Below, piece after piece: positions 42,644 to 51,545 of a stretch of DNA of 64,000 nt. The DNA comes from Aminobacter carboxidus (GTDB taxonomy: Bacteria; Pseudomonadota; Alphaproteobacteria; Rhizobiales; Rhizobiaceae). The DNA is taken from positions 620,001-684,000 of the forward strand of contig NZ_JACZEP010000001.1 in assembly GCF_014863355.1 (NCBI RefSeq), written 5' to 3'. The position numbers and the translations under genes were made by a program. Below the pieces are notes generated by a model that saw nothing but the letters and a program-made list of their open reading frames with translations, was not told the DNA's origin and searched no databases. Within the stretch, counting starts at the first letter, position 1, and each line of letters opens with the position of its first letter.

Positions 42644-44458
42644 TCAGCGATCCGCTGATTCGGCGACGAGGTGGCCGCCGCCGACATCGGCGAGCACGAG
42701 TTTCTTCGGCGCGTCGCCAAGCTTGCGCACCGGGCTCGGGATTTCGCGGTCCATGCGCGCAAAGCGTGTTCGGCGCCGGACAGGATCGGGAACCGGTACC
42801 GCCTCGATCAGCCGTCTGGTGTAGGGATGGCGAGGATTGGAGAAGATCTGGTCGCGCGTGCCCATCTCGACGATCTGGCCGAGATACATGACGGCGACGC
42901 GATCGGAGATGTTCTCCACCACCGCCATGTCATGCGAGATGAACAGGTAGGCGACGCCGAATTCGCGCTGCAGTTCCTTCAGCAATTGCAGCACGCGCGC
43001 CTGCACCGAAACGTCGAGCGCCGACACGCTCTCGTCGGCGATTATCAGCTTGGGCCTGAGCGCCAGGGCGCGGGCGATGCAGATGCGCTGGCGCTGGCCG
43101 CCGGAAAACTCATGCGGGTAGCGCTCCATCTGGTCGGCCGACAGGCCGACGCGTTCGAACAAGGCGGCGACCCGCTCGGTTCGCTCGCGCGGCGTACCGA
43201 TGTTGTGGATCAGCAGCGGTTCAGCGACCAGATCGCCGACGCGCATGCGTGGGTCGAGCGAAGCGTAGGGGTCCTGGAAGATCATCTGGACGTCACGGCG
43301 CACCGCCTTGCGCTCGTCGCGACCCAGCCCAGACAGGTTGCGCCCGCCGATCGCAAGCTCACCGCTGTAAGGCACCAGCCCGGCCAGGGCCTTGGCCGTC
43401 GTCGACTTGCCGCAGCCGGATTCGCCGACCAGCGACAGTGTTTCGTTGGGCGCGATGGAAAAGCTGACGCCCTCGACGGCATGCACCCGGCGATTGACCC
43501 GGCCGAAGAAGCCGCCATGCAGGTCGAAGCGCACGTGCAGATCTTGCGCCACCGCGACCGCGGCCGGTTTTGCGTCCTCGGTCGTTTCGCTCGAGCCCTG
43601 GCGCGCAGCACCAGTGCCCATGCGCGGCACCGCCGCCAGAAGCTCGCGTGTGTAGTCGACCGCGGGCCGCTCGAAGATGTCGGCGACCTTGCCTTGCTCG
43701 ACCATGCGCCCGTTGCGCATGATGATGACGCGGTCGGCCATTTCAGCGACCACGCCCATGTCGTGGGTGATGAGGATGACGCTGGTGCCGTGCTGGCGCT
43801 GCAGGTCGCGCAGCAATTCGAGCACTTCGCCCTGCACCGTGACGTCGAGGGCCGTGGTCGGCTCGTCGGCGATCAGAACGTCCGGCTTCAGGGCCAGCGC
43901 CATGGCGATCATGACGCGCTGGCGCATGCCGCCGGACAGTTCGTGCGGATATTGCTTCAGCCGGCTCTCGGCCTCGGGAATGCGCACGGCCGTCAGCGCC
44001 TCGATGGCGAGCTGACGCGATTGCACGCGCGAAACACCGGTATGGGCCTCGATCGCTTCGATCAGTTGGCGCCCGATGGAGAGCACCGGATTGAGTGAGG
44101 TCATCGGTTCCTGGAAGATCATGGCGATGCGATTGCCACGGATGCGGCGCATGCGGCGTTCGTCGAGATCAATGAGGTCGGTGTCGCCGAGCCTGATCGA
44201 GCCAGCGGAGATCCTTGCCGCCGGCTGCGGCAGCAGCGCCATGATTGCCAGCGACGTCATCGACTTGCCCGAACCGGATTCACCGGCGATGCACAACGTC
44301 TCGCCACGTCCCAGCGCAAAGGAAAGGTCGGAGACCACTGCGCGCTCGCCGTCTTCGCCGCGCACGGAGATCGTCAGTCCGGCAACGTCGAGCACCGGCT
44401 TGTCCGACATCGGGGCAGGGGCCCCGACGTCGCGTTTGGCATCCGTCGCAGTGGTCAT
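42644..44458 (-). CDS. Double ATPase subunit of a Dpp/Opp-type ABC transporter
   Basis: Two ABC ATPase domains in tandem (604 aa): Walker A GESGSGKSMTS and GESGCGKSTTA, signatures LSGGMRQRVMIAM and FSGGQRQRICIAR, Walker B VLIADEPTTALD and IIADESVSALD. This is a DppD-DppF fusion as in GsiA/YejF. The start is ATG 44458, which overlaps the formamidase stop by 4 bp. It is the last gene of the amiC1 operon and powers import through the two permeases at 47.1-48.9 kb. Confidence 0.94.
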   Translation of the reverse strand: MTTATDAKRDVGAPAPMSDKPVLDVAGLTISVRGEDGERAVVSDLSFALGRGETLCIAGESGSGKSMTSLAIMALLPQPAARISAGSIRLGDTDLIDLDERRMRRIRGNRIAMIFQEPMTSLNPVLSIGRQLIEAIEAHTGVSRVQSRQLAIEALTAVRIPEAESRLKQYPHELSGGMRQRVMIAMALALKPDVLIADEPTTALDVTVQGEVLELLRDLQRQHGTSVILITHDMGVVAEMADRVIIMRNGRMVEQGKVADIFERPAVDYTRELLAAVPRMGTGAARQGSSETTEDAKPAAVAVAQDLHVRFDLHGGFFGRVNRRVHAVEGVSFSIAPNETLSLVGESGCGKSTTAKALAGLVPYSGELAIGGRNLSGLGRDERKAVRRDVQMIFQDPYASLDPRMRVGDLVAEPLLIHNIGTPRERTERVAALFERVGLSADQMERYPHEFSGGQRQRICIARALALRPKLIIADESVSALDVSVQARVLQLLKELQREFGVAYLFISHDMAVVENISDRVAVMYLGQIVEMGTRDQIFSNPRHPYTRRLIEAVPVPDPVRRRTRFARMDREIPSPVRKLGDAPKKLVLADVGGGHLVAESADR

Positions 44459-45399
44459 TCGAACACGCAACGCGGGAAGTAGAACGACACCACCCAGTTC
44501 GGCATGTCGACGATCTCTGAGATGCGGAGATCGCCGCACACCGACACCAGCATGTAGGCGTCGACGGGGTCCATCTGGTAACGCGCCGACAGCAGGTCGA
44601 CCATCTGGGCGACGGCTTCTTTGGCACCGGTCATCAGGTCGGGGCCGATGCCCGTCGTCACCTCATAACCCTTGGCGTCGAGATGCCGCGTCACCGGCCC
44701 CGGCGTGGTGAAGCGCGGCGTCTTCAGCCTGGCATCCTTGACCAGGTCGAGGGTCAGCACGACGTTCATCGGGCTTTCGATCGCCGTGCCGCAGACCTCG
44801 CCGTCGCCCTGGGCGGCATGCGTGTCGCCGACGGAGAACAGCGCGCCGGCAACTTCCACCGGCAAGTAGAGCACCGTGCCGGCCGCGAGGTCGCGGATGT
44901 CGAGATTGCCACCGACGCGTCGTGGCGGCACCACGCTGTGGTGCCCCATTTCCGCCGGCGCGTTGCCGATGGTGCCAGCGAAAGGTTTGAGCGGCACGCG
45001 GCCGTTCTTGCCGAACAAGGCCGGCTCGAGCGAGGTCGCGTCATATTTCCAGATGTTCAGCGCCGGCTCCTTGAAGTCGTCGGCGAGCAGGCCGAAGCCC
45101 GGGATGTTGGCCGTCCAGCCGAAGCCGGACGGTTTGAACGCCTCGATGGTCACCTTGAGCGCGTCACCTGCTTCAGCGCCTTCGACATAGATCGGACCCG
45201 TCACCGGGTTGATCTGGTCGAAGTCGAGCTTGGCGATGTCGCCGACGGTGCTGTTGGCCTTGAGCTGGCCGCCCGATGAATCCAGACATTCGAACTCGAT
45301 CGTCGAGCCGGGCGCCACCCGTTCGGCTGGGGCAAATGAATTGTCCCAGCCGAAGTGATGATGGCGTCCGTGGATGGTGTAGTTGCAGTTATTGCACAT
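44455..45399 (-). CDS. fmdA: Acetamidase/formamidase family protein
   Basis: A 314-residue amidohydrolase of the FmdA/AmdA family, zinc-dependent in the enzymes studied. It shows FGWDNSFAPAERVAPGST, AGDALKVTIE, GHHSVVPPRRVGGNLDIRD and LFSVGDTHAAQGDGEVCGTAIE, the family core with metal-binding His and Asp. Members split formamide or acetamide into ammonia and acid. It starts inside the end of the binding-protein gene (11-bp overlap) and overlaps the ATPase gene by 4 bp, so import and hydrolysis are coupled in one operon. Confidence 0.92.
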   Translation of the reverse strand: MCNNCNYTIHGRHHHFGWDNSFAPAERVAPGSTIEFECLDSSGGQLKANSTVGDIAKLDFDQINPVTGPIYVEGAEAGDALKVTIEAFKPSGFGWTANIPGFGLLADDFKEPALNIWKYDATSLEPALFGKNGRVPLKPFAGTIGNAPAEMGHHSVVPPRRVGGNLDIRDLAAGTVLYLPVEVAGALFSVGDTHAAQGDGEVCGTAIESPMNVVLTLDLVKDARLKTPRFTTPGPVTRHLDAKGYEVTTGIGPDLMTGAKEAVAQMVDLLSARYQMDPVDAYMLVSVCGDLRISEIVDMPNWVVSFYFPRCVFE

Positions 45400-47032
45400 C
45401 GTTCACATACACATAGTCGTAGTTGATCGGGATATGGACCGGGTCGACATAGAGCTTGTCGTCGCCGCCCATGCGTGGCGACTTCATGGTGAAGCGCTGC
45501 TCGTTGAACACCGGTGCCCAAGGCGCGTCGGCCATGATCTTGGCGTAGATGTCGCTCCACAATTTGGCGCGTTCCTCGGCCTTGGCAGGATCGACGATCG
45601 AGTCGGCTGCCGCCGCCTTTTCGTCGAGCTCCTTGTTGCAGTACCACGACCAGTTCCAGCCGCCCTGCACGGCACCGCCACAGCCGAGGATCGGGCCGTA
45701 GAAGTTGGACGGATCGGGGAAGTCGGCGATCCAGGCCATGCCGCCGGACCAGATCATTGGCGCGCCATCCTTTTCGCCGCCGGCGGCAATGACGTTTGCC
45801 TGGGCGAGCGACTGGATCGAGGCCTTGATGCCGATCGCCGCGAGGTCCTGCTGGATCGCCTGGGCGATGCGCGGGTTGGGATCGGTGTTCATGACGAACA
45901 GTTCGGTCTCGAAGCCCTCGGGATGGCCGGCTTCGCCGAGCAGCGCCTTGGCTTTCTCGACATCGAAGGCATAGCCGGTAAAGGCCTTGTCATAGCCGGG
46001 CATCGATGGCGGCAGCGGCTGGTTGGCCGGCACGGCGCGGTTGTTGATCAGCTTGACGATGCGGTCCTTGTTGATCGCCATGTTGACGGCCTGGCGCACC
46101 TTGACGTTGTCGAACGGCGCCATGGTCGTGTTCATGGTGACATAGCCGGTCTGCAGCTGGCCGCCTTCGACGACGCGCGCCTTCTGCTCGGGATCGGCCA
46201 TCACTTCCTGGAACTTCGCCGGGGGAATGCCGTCGCCCGGCACGTCGACCTCGCCGTTCTGCAGGCGCAGCAGGGCCACGATCGGCTCCTGGCCGATCTC
46301 GAAGGTGATCTTGTCGATGTAGGGTAGGCCCTTGTTCCAGTAGTCGGCGTTGCGCTCGAAGACGAGGCGCTGGCCGAGCGTCCATTCGGCCATCTTGTAG
46401 GCGCCGGTGCCGACTGGATGCTTGCCGAAATCGGCGCCGTATTTCTCGACCTCTTCTTTCGGCACGACATGACTGAAGTTGATCGCCATGACATGCAGGA
46501 AGGTGGCGTCGGGCCGCGACAGCTCGATCTTGACGGTCGAAGGGTCGACGACTGATACCCCCGAAAGGCTCTCCGATTTGCCGCCGGCGACGTCTTCATA
46601 GCCGTTGATCGAGGCGAAGAAGCCGGCGCCCGGGCTTTGGGTCTTGGGATTGGTGACACGGTCGAGCGAATATTTGACGTCGTCTGCCGTCATCTCGCGG
46701 CCATTGTGGAACTTCACTCCCTTGCGCAGCTTGAAGGTGAAGGTCTTGCCGTCAGGCGAAATCTCGTAGCTTTCGGCGAGTTCGGGACGCAGCTTGGTCG
46801 TGCCCGGCTCGTAGTCCATCAACCCGTCGAACAGGCTCTTGATCATCGACCAGTTCTGCCAGTCGTAGCCGATCGCCGGATCGAGGGTGGCGACATCGTC
46901 CTTGTAGGTGATGGTAATGGCGCCGCCCTGCTTGGCTTTCTGGTCGAGCGTTTCCTGCGCTGCGGCCGAAGCCATGCCGAGCGCCAGCATAAGCGCTGAC
47001 GCGGCGACGGTCGTTGTGAGCCAATGTTTCAT
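45389..47032 (-). CDS. Periplasmic substrate-binding protein, Dpp/Opp family (SBP_bac_5)
   Basis: From ATG 47032 the 547-residue protein has a signal peptide (to about residue 25, SAAAQE) and the family-5 binding-protein core: LRPELAESYEISPDGKTFTF, LRKGVKFHNGREMTADDVKYSLDR, and VRQAVNMAINKDRIV. The ligand of this branch can be a peptide, nickel complex, opine or other small molecule; the formamidase neighbour suggests an amide-bearing substrate. A longer frame reaching 47683 overlaps the permease and is spurious. Confidence 0.93.
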   Translation of the reverse strand: MKHWLTTTVAASALMLALGMASAAAQETLDQKAKQGGAITITYKDDVATLDPAIGYDWQNWSMIKSLFDGLMDYEPGTTKLRPELAESYEISPDGKTFTFKLRKGVKFHNGREMTADDVKYSLDRVTNPKTQSPGAGFFASINGYEDVAGGKSESLSGVSVVDPSTVKIELSRPDATFLHVMAINFSHVVPKEEVEKYGADFGKHPVGTGAYKMAEWTLGQRLVFERNADYWNKGLPYIDKITFEIGQEPIVALLRLQNGEVDVPGDGIPPAKFQEVMADPEQKARVVEGGQLQTGYVTMNTTMAPFDNVKVRQAVNMAINKDRIVKLINNRAVPANQPLPPSMPGYDKAFTGYAFDVEKAKALLGEAGHPEGFETELFVMNTDPNPRIAQAIQQDLAAIGIKASIQSLAQANVIAAGGEKDGAPMIWSGGMAWIADFPDPSNFYGPILGCGGAVQGGWNWSWYCNKELDEKAAAADSIVDPAKAEERAKLWSDIYAKIMADAPWAPVFNEQRFTMKSPRMGGDDKLYVDPVHIPINYDYVYVNDVQ

Positions 47033-47082
47033 GTGAGGTTCCCTTCTCTTTTTGGTTTGCAGTCTTTTGATCTGGCTTTGGA

Positions 47083-48003
47083 TCAGCGCAGCTTGATGCG
47101 CGGATCGATGAATGGGGCGACGATGTCGGCGAGCAAATTGCCCAGCACGATGGCGCAGGCGGAGACCAGCGTGACGCCCATGATGATCGGGATGTCGACG
47201 CGCTGGATCGCCTGCCAGGCAAGCTGGCCGATGCCTGGCCAGCCGAACACGCTTTCGACCACCACGATGCCGCCCATGAACAGGCCTATGTCGATGCCGA
47301 TCATGGCAACGACCGGCAGGATGGCGTTGGGCAATGCGTGGCCAAACAGGACGGCGCGCTGGGCAAGACCCTTGGCACGGGCCGTGCGGACATAGTCCTG
47401 GCGCAGCACGTCGATCATCGACGAGCGCATCATGCGTGAGTACCAGCCGGCGCCGAGGATGCCGAGCGTCAGCGACGGCAGCACCATGTGCCGCCATGTG
47501 CCGTAGCCACCGATCGGAAACCAGCCGAGCTTGACGGCAAAGACGTAGAGCAACAGCAGGCCGACGACGAATTGCGGTGCCGAAACGCCGATGAAGGAGC
47601 CGACCATAAGCGCCTGGTCGGTGGCGGTGCCGCGCTTGACCGCAGCGATAAGGCCCATGCTCAAGCCGATAACCAGTTCGCACAGGATCGCGCCGACCAT
47701 GAGCAGCAGGCTGGCCGGCAGGCGCGAGACGATCAGCTCGCTGACCTCCGAGCGCTGGATGTAGGAGCGCCCGAGATCGCCGCTGAGCAGGTTGGTGAGA
47801 TAGCGCCAGTACTGCACGATGAAGGGCTGGTCGAGCCCGAGCTGCTGGCGGATGCTTTCGACGGTTTGCGGCGTCGCGCTGCGGCCGGCGATCTGGCGCA
47901 CCGGATCAGCGGGCAAAAGGTAGAGCAGGGCGAAGGTGATCAGCGATACGCCGAGCAGGATCAGCGCTGCCTGGATCAGTCGGCGGGCGAGGTAGGCGAT
48001 CAT
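47083..48003 (-). CDS. ABC transporter permease, DppB-like
   Basis: A 306-residue inner-membrane permease with six TM helices. The N-terminal segment (MIAYLARRLIQAALILLGVS) and LLPADPVRQIAG are typical of DppB/OppB. The EAA loop is seen as YVRTARAKGLAQRAVLFGHALPNA (about residues 201-224). It overlaps the partner permease by 4 bp (ATGA). Confidence 0.94.
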   Translation of the reverse strand: MIAYLARRLIQAALILLGVSLITFALLYLLPADPVRQIAGRSATPQTVESIRQQLGLDQPFIVQYWRYLTNLLSGDLGRSYIQRSEVSELIVSRLPASLLLMVGAILCELVIGLSMGLIAAVKRGTATDQALMVGSFIGVSAPQFVVGLLLLYVFAVKLGWFPIGGYGTWRHMVLPSLTLGILGAGWYSRMMRSSMIDVLRQDYVRTARAKGLAQRAVLFGHALPNAILPVVAMIGIDIGLFMGGIVVVESVFGWPGIGQLAWQAIQRVDIPIIMGVTLVSACAIVLGNLLADIVAPFIDPRIKLR

Positions 48004-48905
48004 GCCCGGCCCCTTTGCGTCGGGTCGAGAATGTCACGCAGCGCGTCGCCGACAAGGTTGAAGGCGAGCGCCAGCGCAAGGATCGCAGCACCTGGGAAGA
48101 ACACCAGCCAGGGAGCCGCCTGGAAGTAGGTCTGGTTCTCGAAGATGATGTTGCCCCATGATGCCGTCGGCGGCTGCACGCCGATGCCGAGATAGGAAAG
48201 CGTGGCTTCCAGCAGCACCGTGGTCGAGATGCCGAGCGTGCCCCAGACGATGATCGTCGGCAGCAGATGCGGCAGGATGTGGCGGAACAGGATGCGCCCC
48301 GTGCTCGCCCCGATGGTGCGCTCGGCGTCGATGAATTCGCGTTCGGCAAGCGAGCTCGTCTCGGTGAAGATGATACGGGCTGTCTGCACCCAGTTGACCA
48401 GTGCGATCACCATGGCGACGATCCACAGGCTGGGCTGGAACACGGCAGCAAGGCAAATGGCGAGCAGCAACGCCGGAAACGCCATCATCAGGTCGGTGAA
48501 GCGCATCAGCGCAGCCCCGATGTAGCCGCGGAAGTAGCCGGCCGTGATGCCGACAAGTGTACCGATCAAAAGTGCCGCGCCGTTGGCGACGATGCCGATG
48601 ATCAGCGAGGTGCGTGCGCCGTGGAGGATGCGGGTCAAAAGGTCCCGGCCGAGCAGGTCGGTACCGAGCCAGAAAGTGGCGCTGGGCGGCAGCGGCGCAC
48701 CCTCGAGCGTCAGGCCGTCGAACAGCTGTTCGTTGGGATCGTAGCCGGTAAGATATGGAGCAAGCAGCGCGCCGGCGACGGTGACGGCGATGATCACCAG
48801 ACCGGTCAGTGCCAGTGGCCGCTTGGCGAGGCGGCTCCAGACTCCGGCGCGCGGCCTTGCCGGTGGCGCGATGGCGGGGATCTCAGGCGCGATGGGACTG
48901 GTCAA
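48000..48905 (-). CDS. ABC transporter permease, DppC-like
   Basis: A 301-residue permease. The start is a TTG at 48905 with a strong AGGAGG six nt upstream, inside the end of the ANTAR gene (23-bp overlap). Features are YLTGYDPNEQLFDGLTLEGA, WLGTDLLGRDLLTRILHGARTSL, and the EAA loop EFIDAERTIGASTGRILFRHILPH (about residues 182-206). It pairs with DppB. Confidence 0.93.
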   Translation of the reverse strand: MTSPIAPEIPAIAPPARPRAGVWSRLAKRPLALTGLVIIAVTVAGALLAPYLTGYDPNEQLFDGLTLEGAPLPPSATFWLGTDLLGRDLLTRILHGARTSLIIGIVANGAALLIGTLVGITAGYFRGYIGAALMRFTDLMMAFPALLLAICLAAVFQPSLWIVAMVIALVNWVQTARIIFTETSSLAEREFIDAERTIGASTGRILFRHILPHLLPTIIVWGTLGISTTVLLEATLSYLGIGVQPPTASWGNIIFENQTYFQAAPWLVFFPGAAILALALAFNLVGDALRDILDPTQRGRA

Positions 48906-49488
48906 CGCCGCCCTCCTTTTCGGTCATGGCGACGACACGCCGGGCTGCCTCTTCGAGGCTGACCTGCCAGTTCATGGCGAGCGAGCGCAATTGCGCGTAG
49001 GCGCGTTCGTCGTCGAAGCCCTGGCCAGACAGGGCAGTGACCGCGCGCACGATCGTCTGGCGTTCGGCGACGCGCGATTGCAGAGCCGCGACCTCGTCGG
49101 CCAGCCGACGGCGGGCGGCAAAGCTCTGGCGGGCGATGAGCAGGGCGCTGTAGACCCCGGCATTGCCGACCGGCTTCAACAGTTGCGCGTCGGCCTTGTG
49201 CGACAAGGCCCACTCGATGCGGCCCGGCGCTTCCGAGCCGATCAGTGCGATCGTCGGCATGGGTGCTGCACCGCGCGGCCAGGGAAACTGCTGGTCGAAG
49301 CCGAGGTCGACGTCGAAGAACACGAAATCAGCCGCCAGTGCCTCGGCCGGCAATTCGGGCCAGCAATCGACCACCTGGAGGCCGATGGCCGCGAGCTGCC
49401 GCGCGATCGCGCTGACGGTGGCATGGGGGCGATGCAGCACGAATGCCCTGGCGCCGCCGAGATTGGGGATGTGCGAGACACGGCTCAT
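48883..49488 (-). CDS. amiR: ANTAR-domain antiterminator, AmiR-like
   Basis: A 201-residue protein with an N-terminal pseudo-receiver (VVDCWPELPAEALAADFVFFDVD, about residues 39-62, and ALIGSEAP), a coiled coil (LADEVAALQSRVAERQTIV) and a C-terminal ANTAR domain (FDDERAYAQLRSLAMNWQVSLEEAARRVV, about residues 157-186). AmiR of Pseudomonas binds leader RNA and stops a terminator forming. Here it overlaps the AmiC-like gene by 4 bp, and a terminator stands in the leader of its own operon (50603-50645). Symbol by analogy. Confidence 0.86.
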   Translation of the reverse strand: MSRVSHIPNLGGARAFVLHRPHATVSAIARQLAAIGLQVVDCWPELPAEALAADFVFFDVDLGFDQQFPWPRGAAPMPTIALIGSEAPGRIEWALSHKADAQLLKPVGNAGVYSALLIARQSFAARRRLADEVAALQSRVAERQTIVRAVTALSGQGFDDERAYAQLRSLAMNWQVSLEEAARRVVAMTEKEGGVDQSHRA

Positions 49489-50591
49489 GACACGACCTTG
49501 AGTCGTTGGCGGCCGAAGGTTTTTGTACGGTCGTAGCGCGAAAGATACGGGTCCGGAGCAACGCGTTCGATGTGGCTCACGCGCTCGAAGCCGAGCCCTG
49601 ATATCCGGCCGATCTCGACCGGCAGGGTCGCGTGCTGGGTCCGCGGGTCGACGGCGATGTTGCCGAATGGCGTCGCGAAGCTGGCCCCGGCAAAGGCGGT
49701 GGACAGTTCGGCGAAGCCTGCCCCGGGATTGGCCGATAGCACCTTTGCCAGCACCATGACCGAGGCATAGGCCGAAGCCTCGAAGGAGGAAGCCGGTGTA
49801 TCTGATGTGGCGCTGCTGCCGTCACGGAAATAGGGCCCGACGGACAGGTGCCCTCGGCCGGCTTCGCCGATCGCCGGCAGCTCGGCCTCGGTCAGGTTGC
49901 ACGACAGGATCGGGCAGCGCTCGGATCCGAAATGCGGATCGGTGCGCGCCAGTTCGGAATAGGCGGCGAAGAAGGCGTAAGAAGAGGTGCCGATCAGATT
50001 GTTGAGGACAAAGGACGGTTTGGTTACCCTGATCTCGTCGATCAGCCTGGAGACGTCGGTCTCGCCGATCGGCAAGTAGCGCTCGCCCAGCGCCTTGCCG
50101 CCGGCGTCGGCGATCAGGTCGCGGGCGACGCGATTGGTCTCCCAGCCCCAGATGTAATTGGAGCCGAGCAGGAAGCCGTCAGCGCCGAAGCGCGGCACGA
50201 CATGCGCAAGCAACGGCACCAGGTGCTGGTTCGGGCACGCATGCATGTAGACGACATGCTCGTTTGCCTCGAAGCCTTCGTAGGGGCACGCATACCAGAG
50301 CGCCGCGCCGGCCTTTTCGAGGACGGGAATGACTTCCTTGCGGCTCCAAGAGGTGACGGCGCCGACGACGTGACGCGCTTTGCTCTGCCGCAGGATCTCT
50401 TCGCAGAGCGGGGCATAGCGGTCGATGTTGCCGCCGGGGTCGCGTTCGATGGCGACGAGCTCGATGCCGCGTGTGGGATCGGCGTTGATGTCTGATATGG
50501 CGTGCATCGTGCCGGCGTGACACGCGTTGGCGACGAGCCCATAGCTGCCCGAGCGCGAATACAGCACGCCGATTTCGATGCGCGACTTCAA
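49485..50591 (-). CDS. amiC: AmiC-like cytoplasmic amide sensor (Peripla_BP_6 family)
   Basis: The product (368 aa) is a type-1 periplasmic-binding-protein fold without a signal peptide, as in AmiC: it starts MKSRIEIGVLYSRSGSYG from TTG 50591, which has GGGAGGA just upstream. Further blocks are RDPGGNIDRYAPLCEEILRQ, VVGAVTSWSRKEVIPVLEK, LLGSNYIWGWETNRVARDLI and SYAFFAAY. AmiC binds amides and releases AmiR. A 24-residue in-frame extension runs into the leader terminator and is rejected. It is the first gene of the seven-gene operon. Symbol by analogy. Confidence 0.88.
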   Translation of the reverse strand: MKSRIEIGVLYSRSGSYGLVANACHAGTMHAISDINADPTRGIELVAIERDPGGNIDRYAPLCEEILRQSKARHVVGAVTSWSRKEVIPVLEKAGAALWYACPYEGFEANEHVVYMHACPNQHLVPLLAHVVPRFGADGFLLGSNYIWGWETNRVARDLIADAGGKALGERYLPIGETDVSRLIDEIRVTKPSFVLNNLIGTSSYAFFAAYSELARTDPHFGSERCPILSCNLTEAELPAIGEAGRGHLSVGPYFRDGSSATSDTPASSFEASAYASVMVLAKVLSANPGAGFAELSTAFAGASFATPFGNIAVDPRTQHATLPVEIGRISGLGFERVSHIERVAPDPYLSRYDRTKTFGRQRLKVVS

Positions 50592-50720
50592 TAAATCCTC
50601 CCAAAAACAAAAATGCCCCGCAGCCACCGCCAAGAGGCGAGGCATACGAGGCATGTTTGCCACCCGGCAGTCGGGGCCGGTATTTCGTTTTAGCGTAGCT
50701 TGTCGCGCCTGCCAGTCAAG
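50592..50720 (-). promoter_or_regulatory. Promoter and attenuator leader of the amiC1 operon (leader 1)
   Basis: On the minus strand there is a -35 TTGACT (50714-50719), a 16-bp spacer and a -10 TACGCT (50692-50697). A hairpin with 5-bp stem ccggc and 7-nt loop follows (50664-50680), then two direct copies of ATGCCTCG (50638-50655), either of which can pair with GGGGCAT before a T-rich run. The layout promoter, hairpin, terminator, first gene fits ANTAR control. Confidence 0.65.
50603..50645 (-). terminator. Leader terminator ahead of amiC1
   Basis: ATGCCTC (50639-50645) pairs with GGGGCAT (50613-50619, with a G-U pair) around an inner CGCC/GGCG hairpin. TTTTTGTTTTT follows, and the GGGAGGA ribosome site begins directly after. 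Its position before the first gene makes it an attenuator. Confidence 0.72.
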
Positions 50721-50759
50721 GGGGGCCGATGCGAATGCATGGATCGGTCCGGTGCCGGG

Positions 50760-51377
50760 TCAGACCTGGTGGCCGACGAGGGCGACGCCAAGGCCGATGA
50801 GGATCGAGCCGCAGGCTTTGGGCACGATCCAGCCGGCGTCGCCGGATGCGACGCGGGCAAGAGTGACCGAAGCGATGCCGACGGCGGCGACGTCGGCTAT
50901 CGAGAAGACCAGATTGACGAACATGCCAAGCAGCAGGAACTGCAGCCACAACGGGAAAGCTGCAGCGGGATCGACGAATTGCGGCAGGAAGGTCAGGAAG
51001 AACAGGGCGGTCTTCGGATTGAGGATCTCGACGATGACGCTGTCGCGCAAGGTTTGGGAAGCAGGGCTGGCGGCCTTGCTTGTCGACTTGCCCCAGCCCA
51101 TGAACATGGAGAGCCCGAGCCAGACGAGATAGGCGGCGCCGGCAAGCTTGATCGCCGCAAAGAGCATCGGTGCCTGCTCGATCAACGAAGTCAGGCCGAT
51201 GGCGGCGGCGAGGATATGGACATAGCAGCCGATATGGACGCCAAAAGCTGCCATCAGCCCGGCCCTGCGGCCGAGCGCTACGGTCTGCGCGGTCATGTAG
51301 AGGATTGCCGGCCCAGGCATGCAGGCAAAGGCCAGCGTTGCGGCGGCGAAGGGAATCCACAGTTGCAGCGATGGCAT
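50760..51377 (-). CDS. LysE/RhtB-family amino-acid exporter
   Basis: A 205-residue protein with five to six TM helices. The family start PFAAATLAFACMPGPAILYMT (about residues 9-29) and the block ALGRRAGLMAAFGVHIGCYVHILAAAIGL are characteristic, as is NPKTALFFLTFLPQFVDP. Members export amino acids or derivatives. It lies 41 bp beyond the promoter of the amiC1 operon, in the same orientation but upstream of it, and is probably a separate unit. Confidence 0.9.
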   Translation of the reverse strand: MPSLQLWIPFAAATLAFACMPGPAILYMTAQTVALGRRAGLMAAFGVHIGCYVHILAAAIGLTSLIEQAPMLFAAIKLAGAAYLVWLGLSMFMGWGKSTSKAASPASQTLRDSVIVEILNPKTALFFLTFLPQFVDPAAAFPLWLQFLLLGMFVNLVFSIADVAAVGIASVTLARVASGDAGWIVPKACGSILIGLGVALVGHQV

Positions 51378-51545
51378 GTCTGGCTCCTCCCGGATGATGC
51401 GATCGCGGAGAGGAGTAGGCCCGTCACTGACGTGAAAACATACGACAGATGCCGTATTTGGAACGCGCTGGGTGTTGGCTAATTTGTTGATGGTTAAGCA
51501 GATATTTACTCGAGGGTTGCCCGCGGCGACGCCGGTGCGCGGCTG

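Noticed and set aside
42671-44098. Plus-strand frame opposite the double ATPase
   Set aside because: Antisense shadow of a gene with both Walker and signature motifs in place.
47033-47683. N-terminal extension of the binding-protein frame
   Set aside because: It overlaps the DppB-like permease in another frame; the signal peptide begins at 47032.
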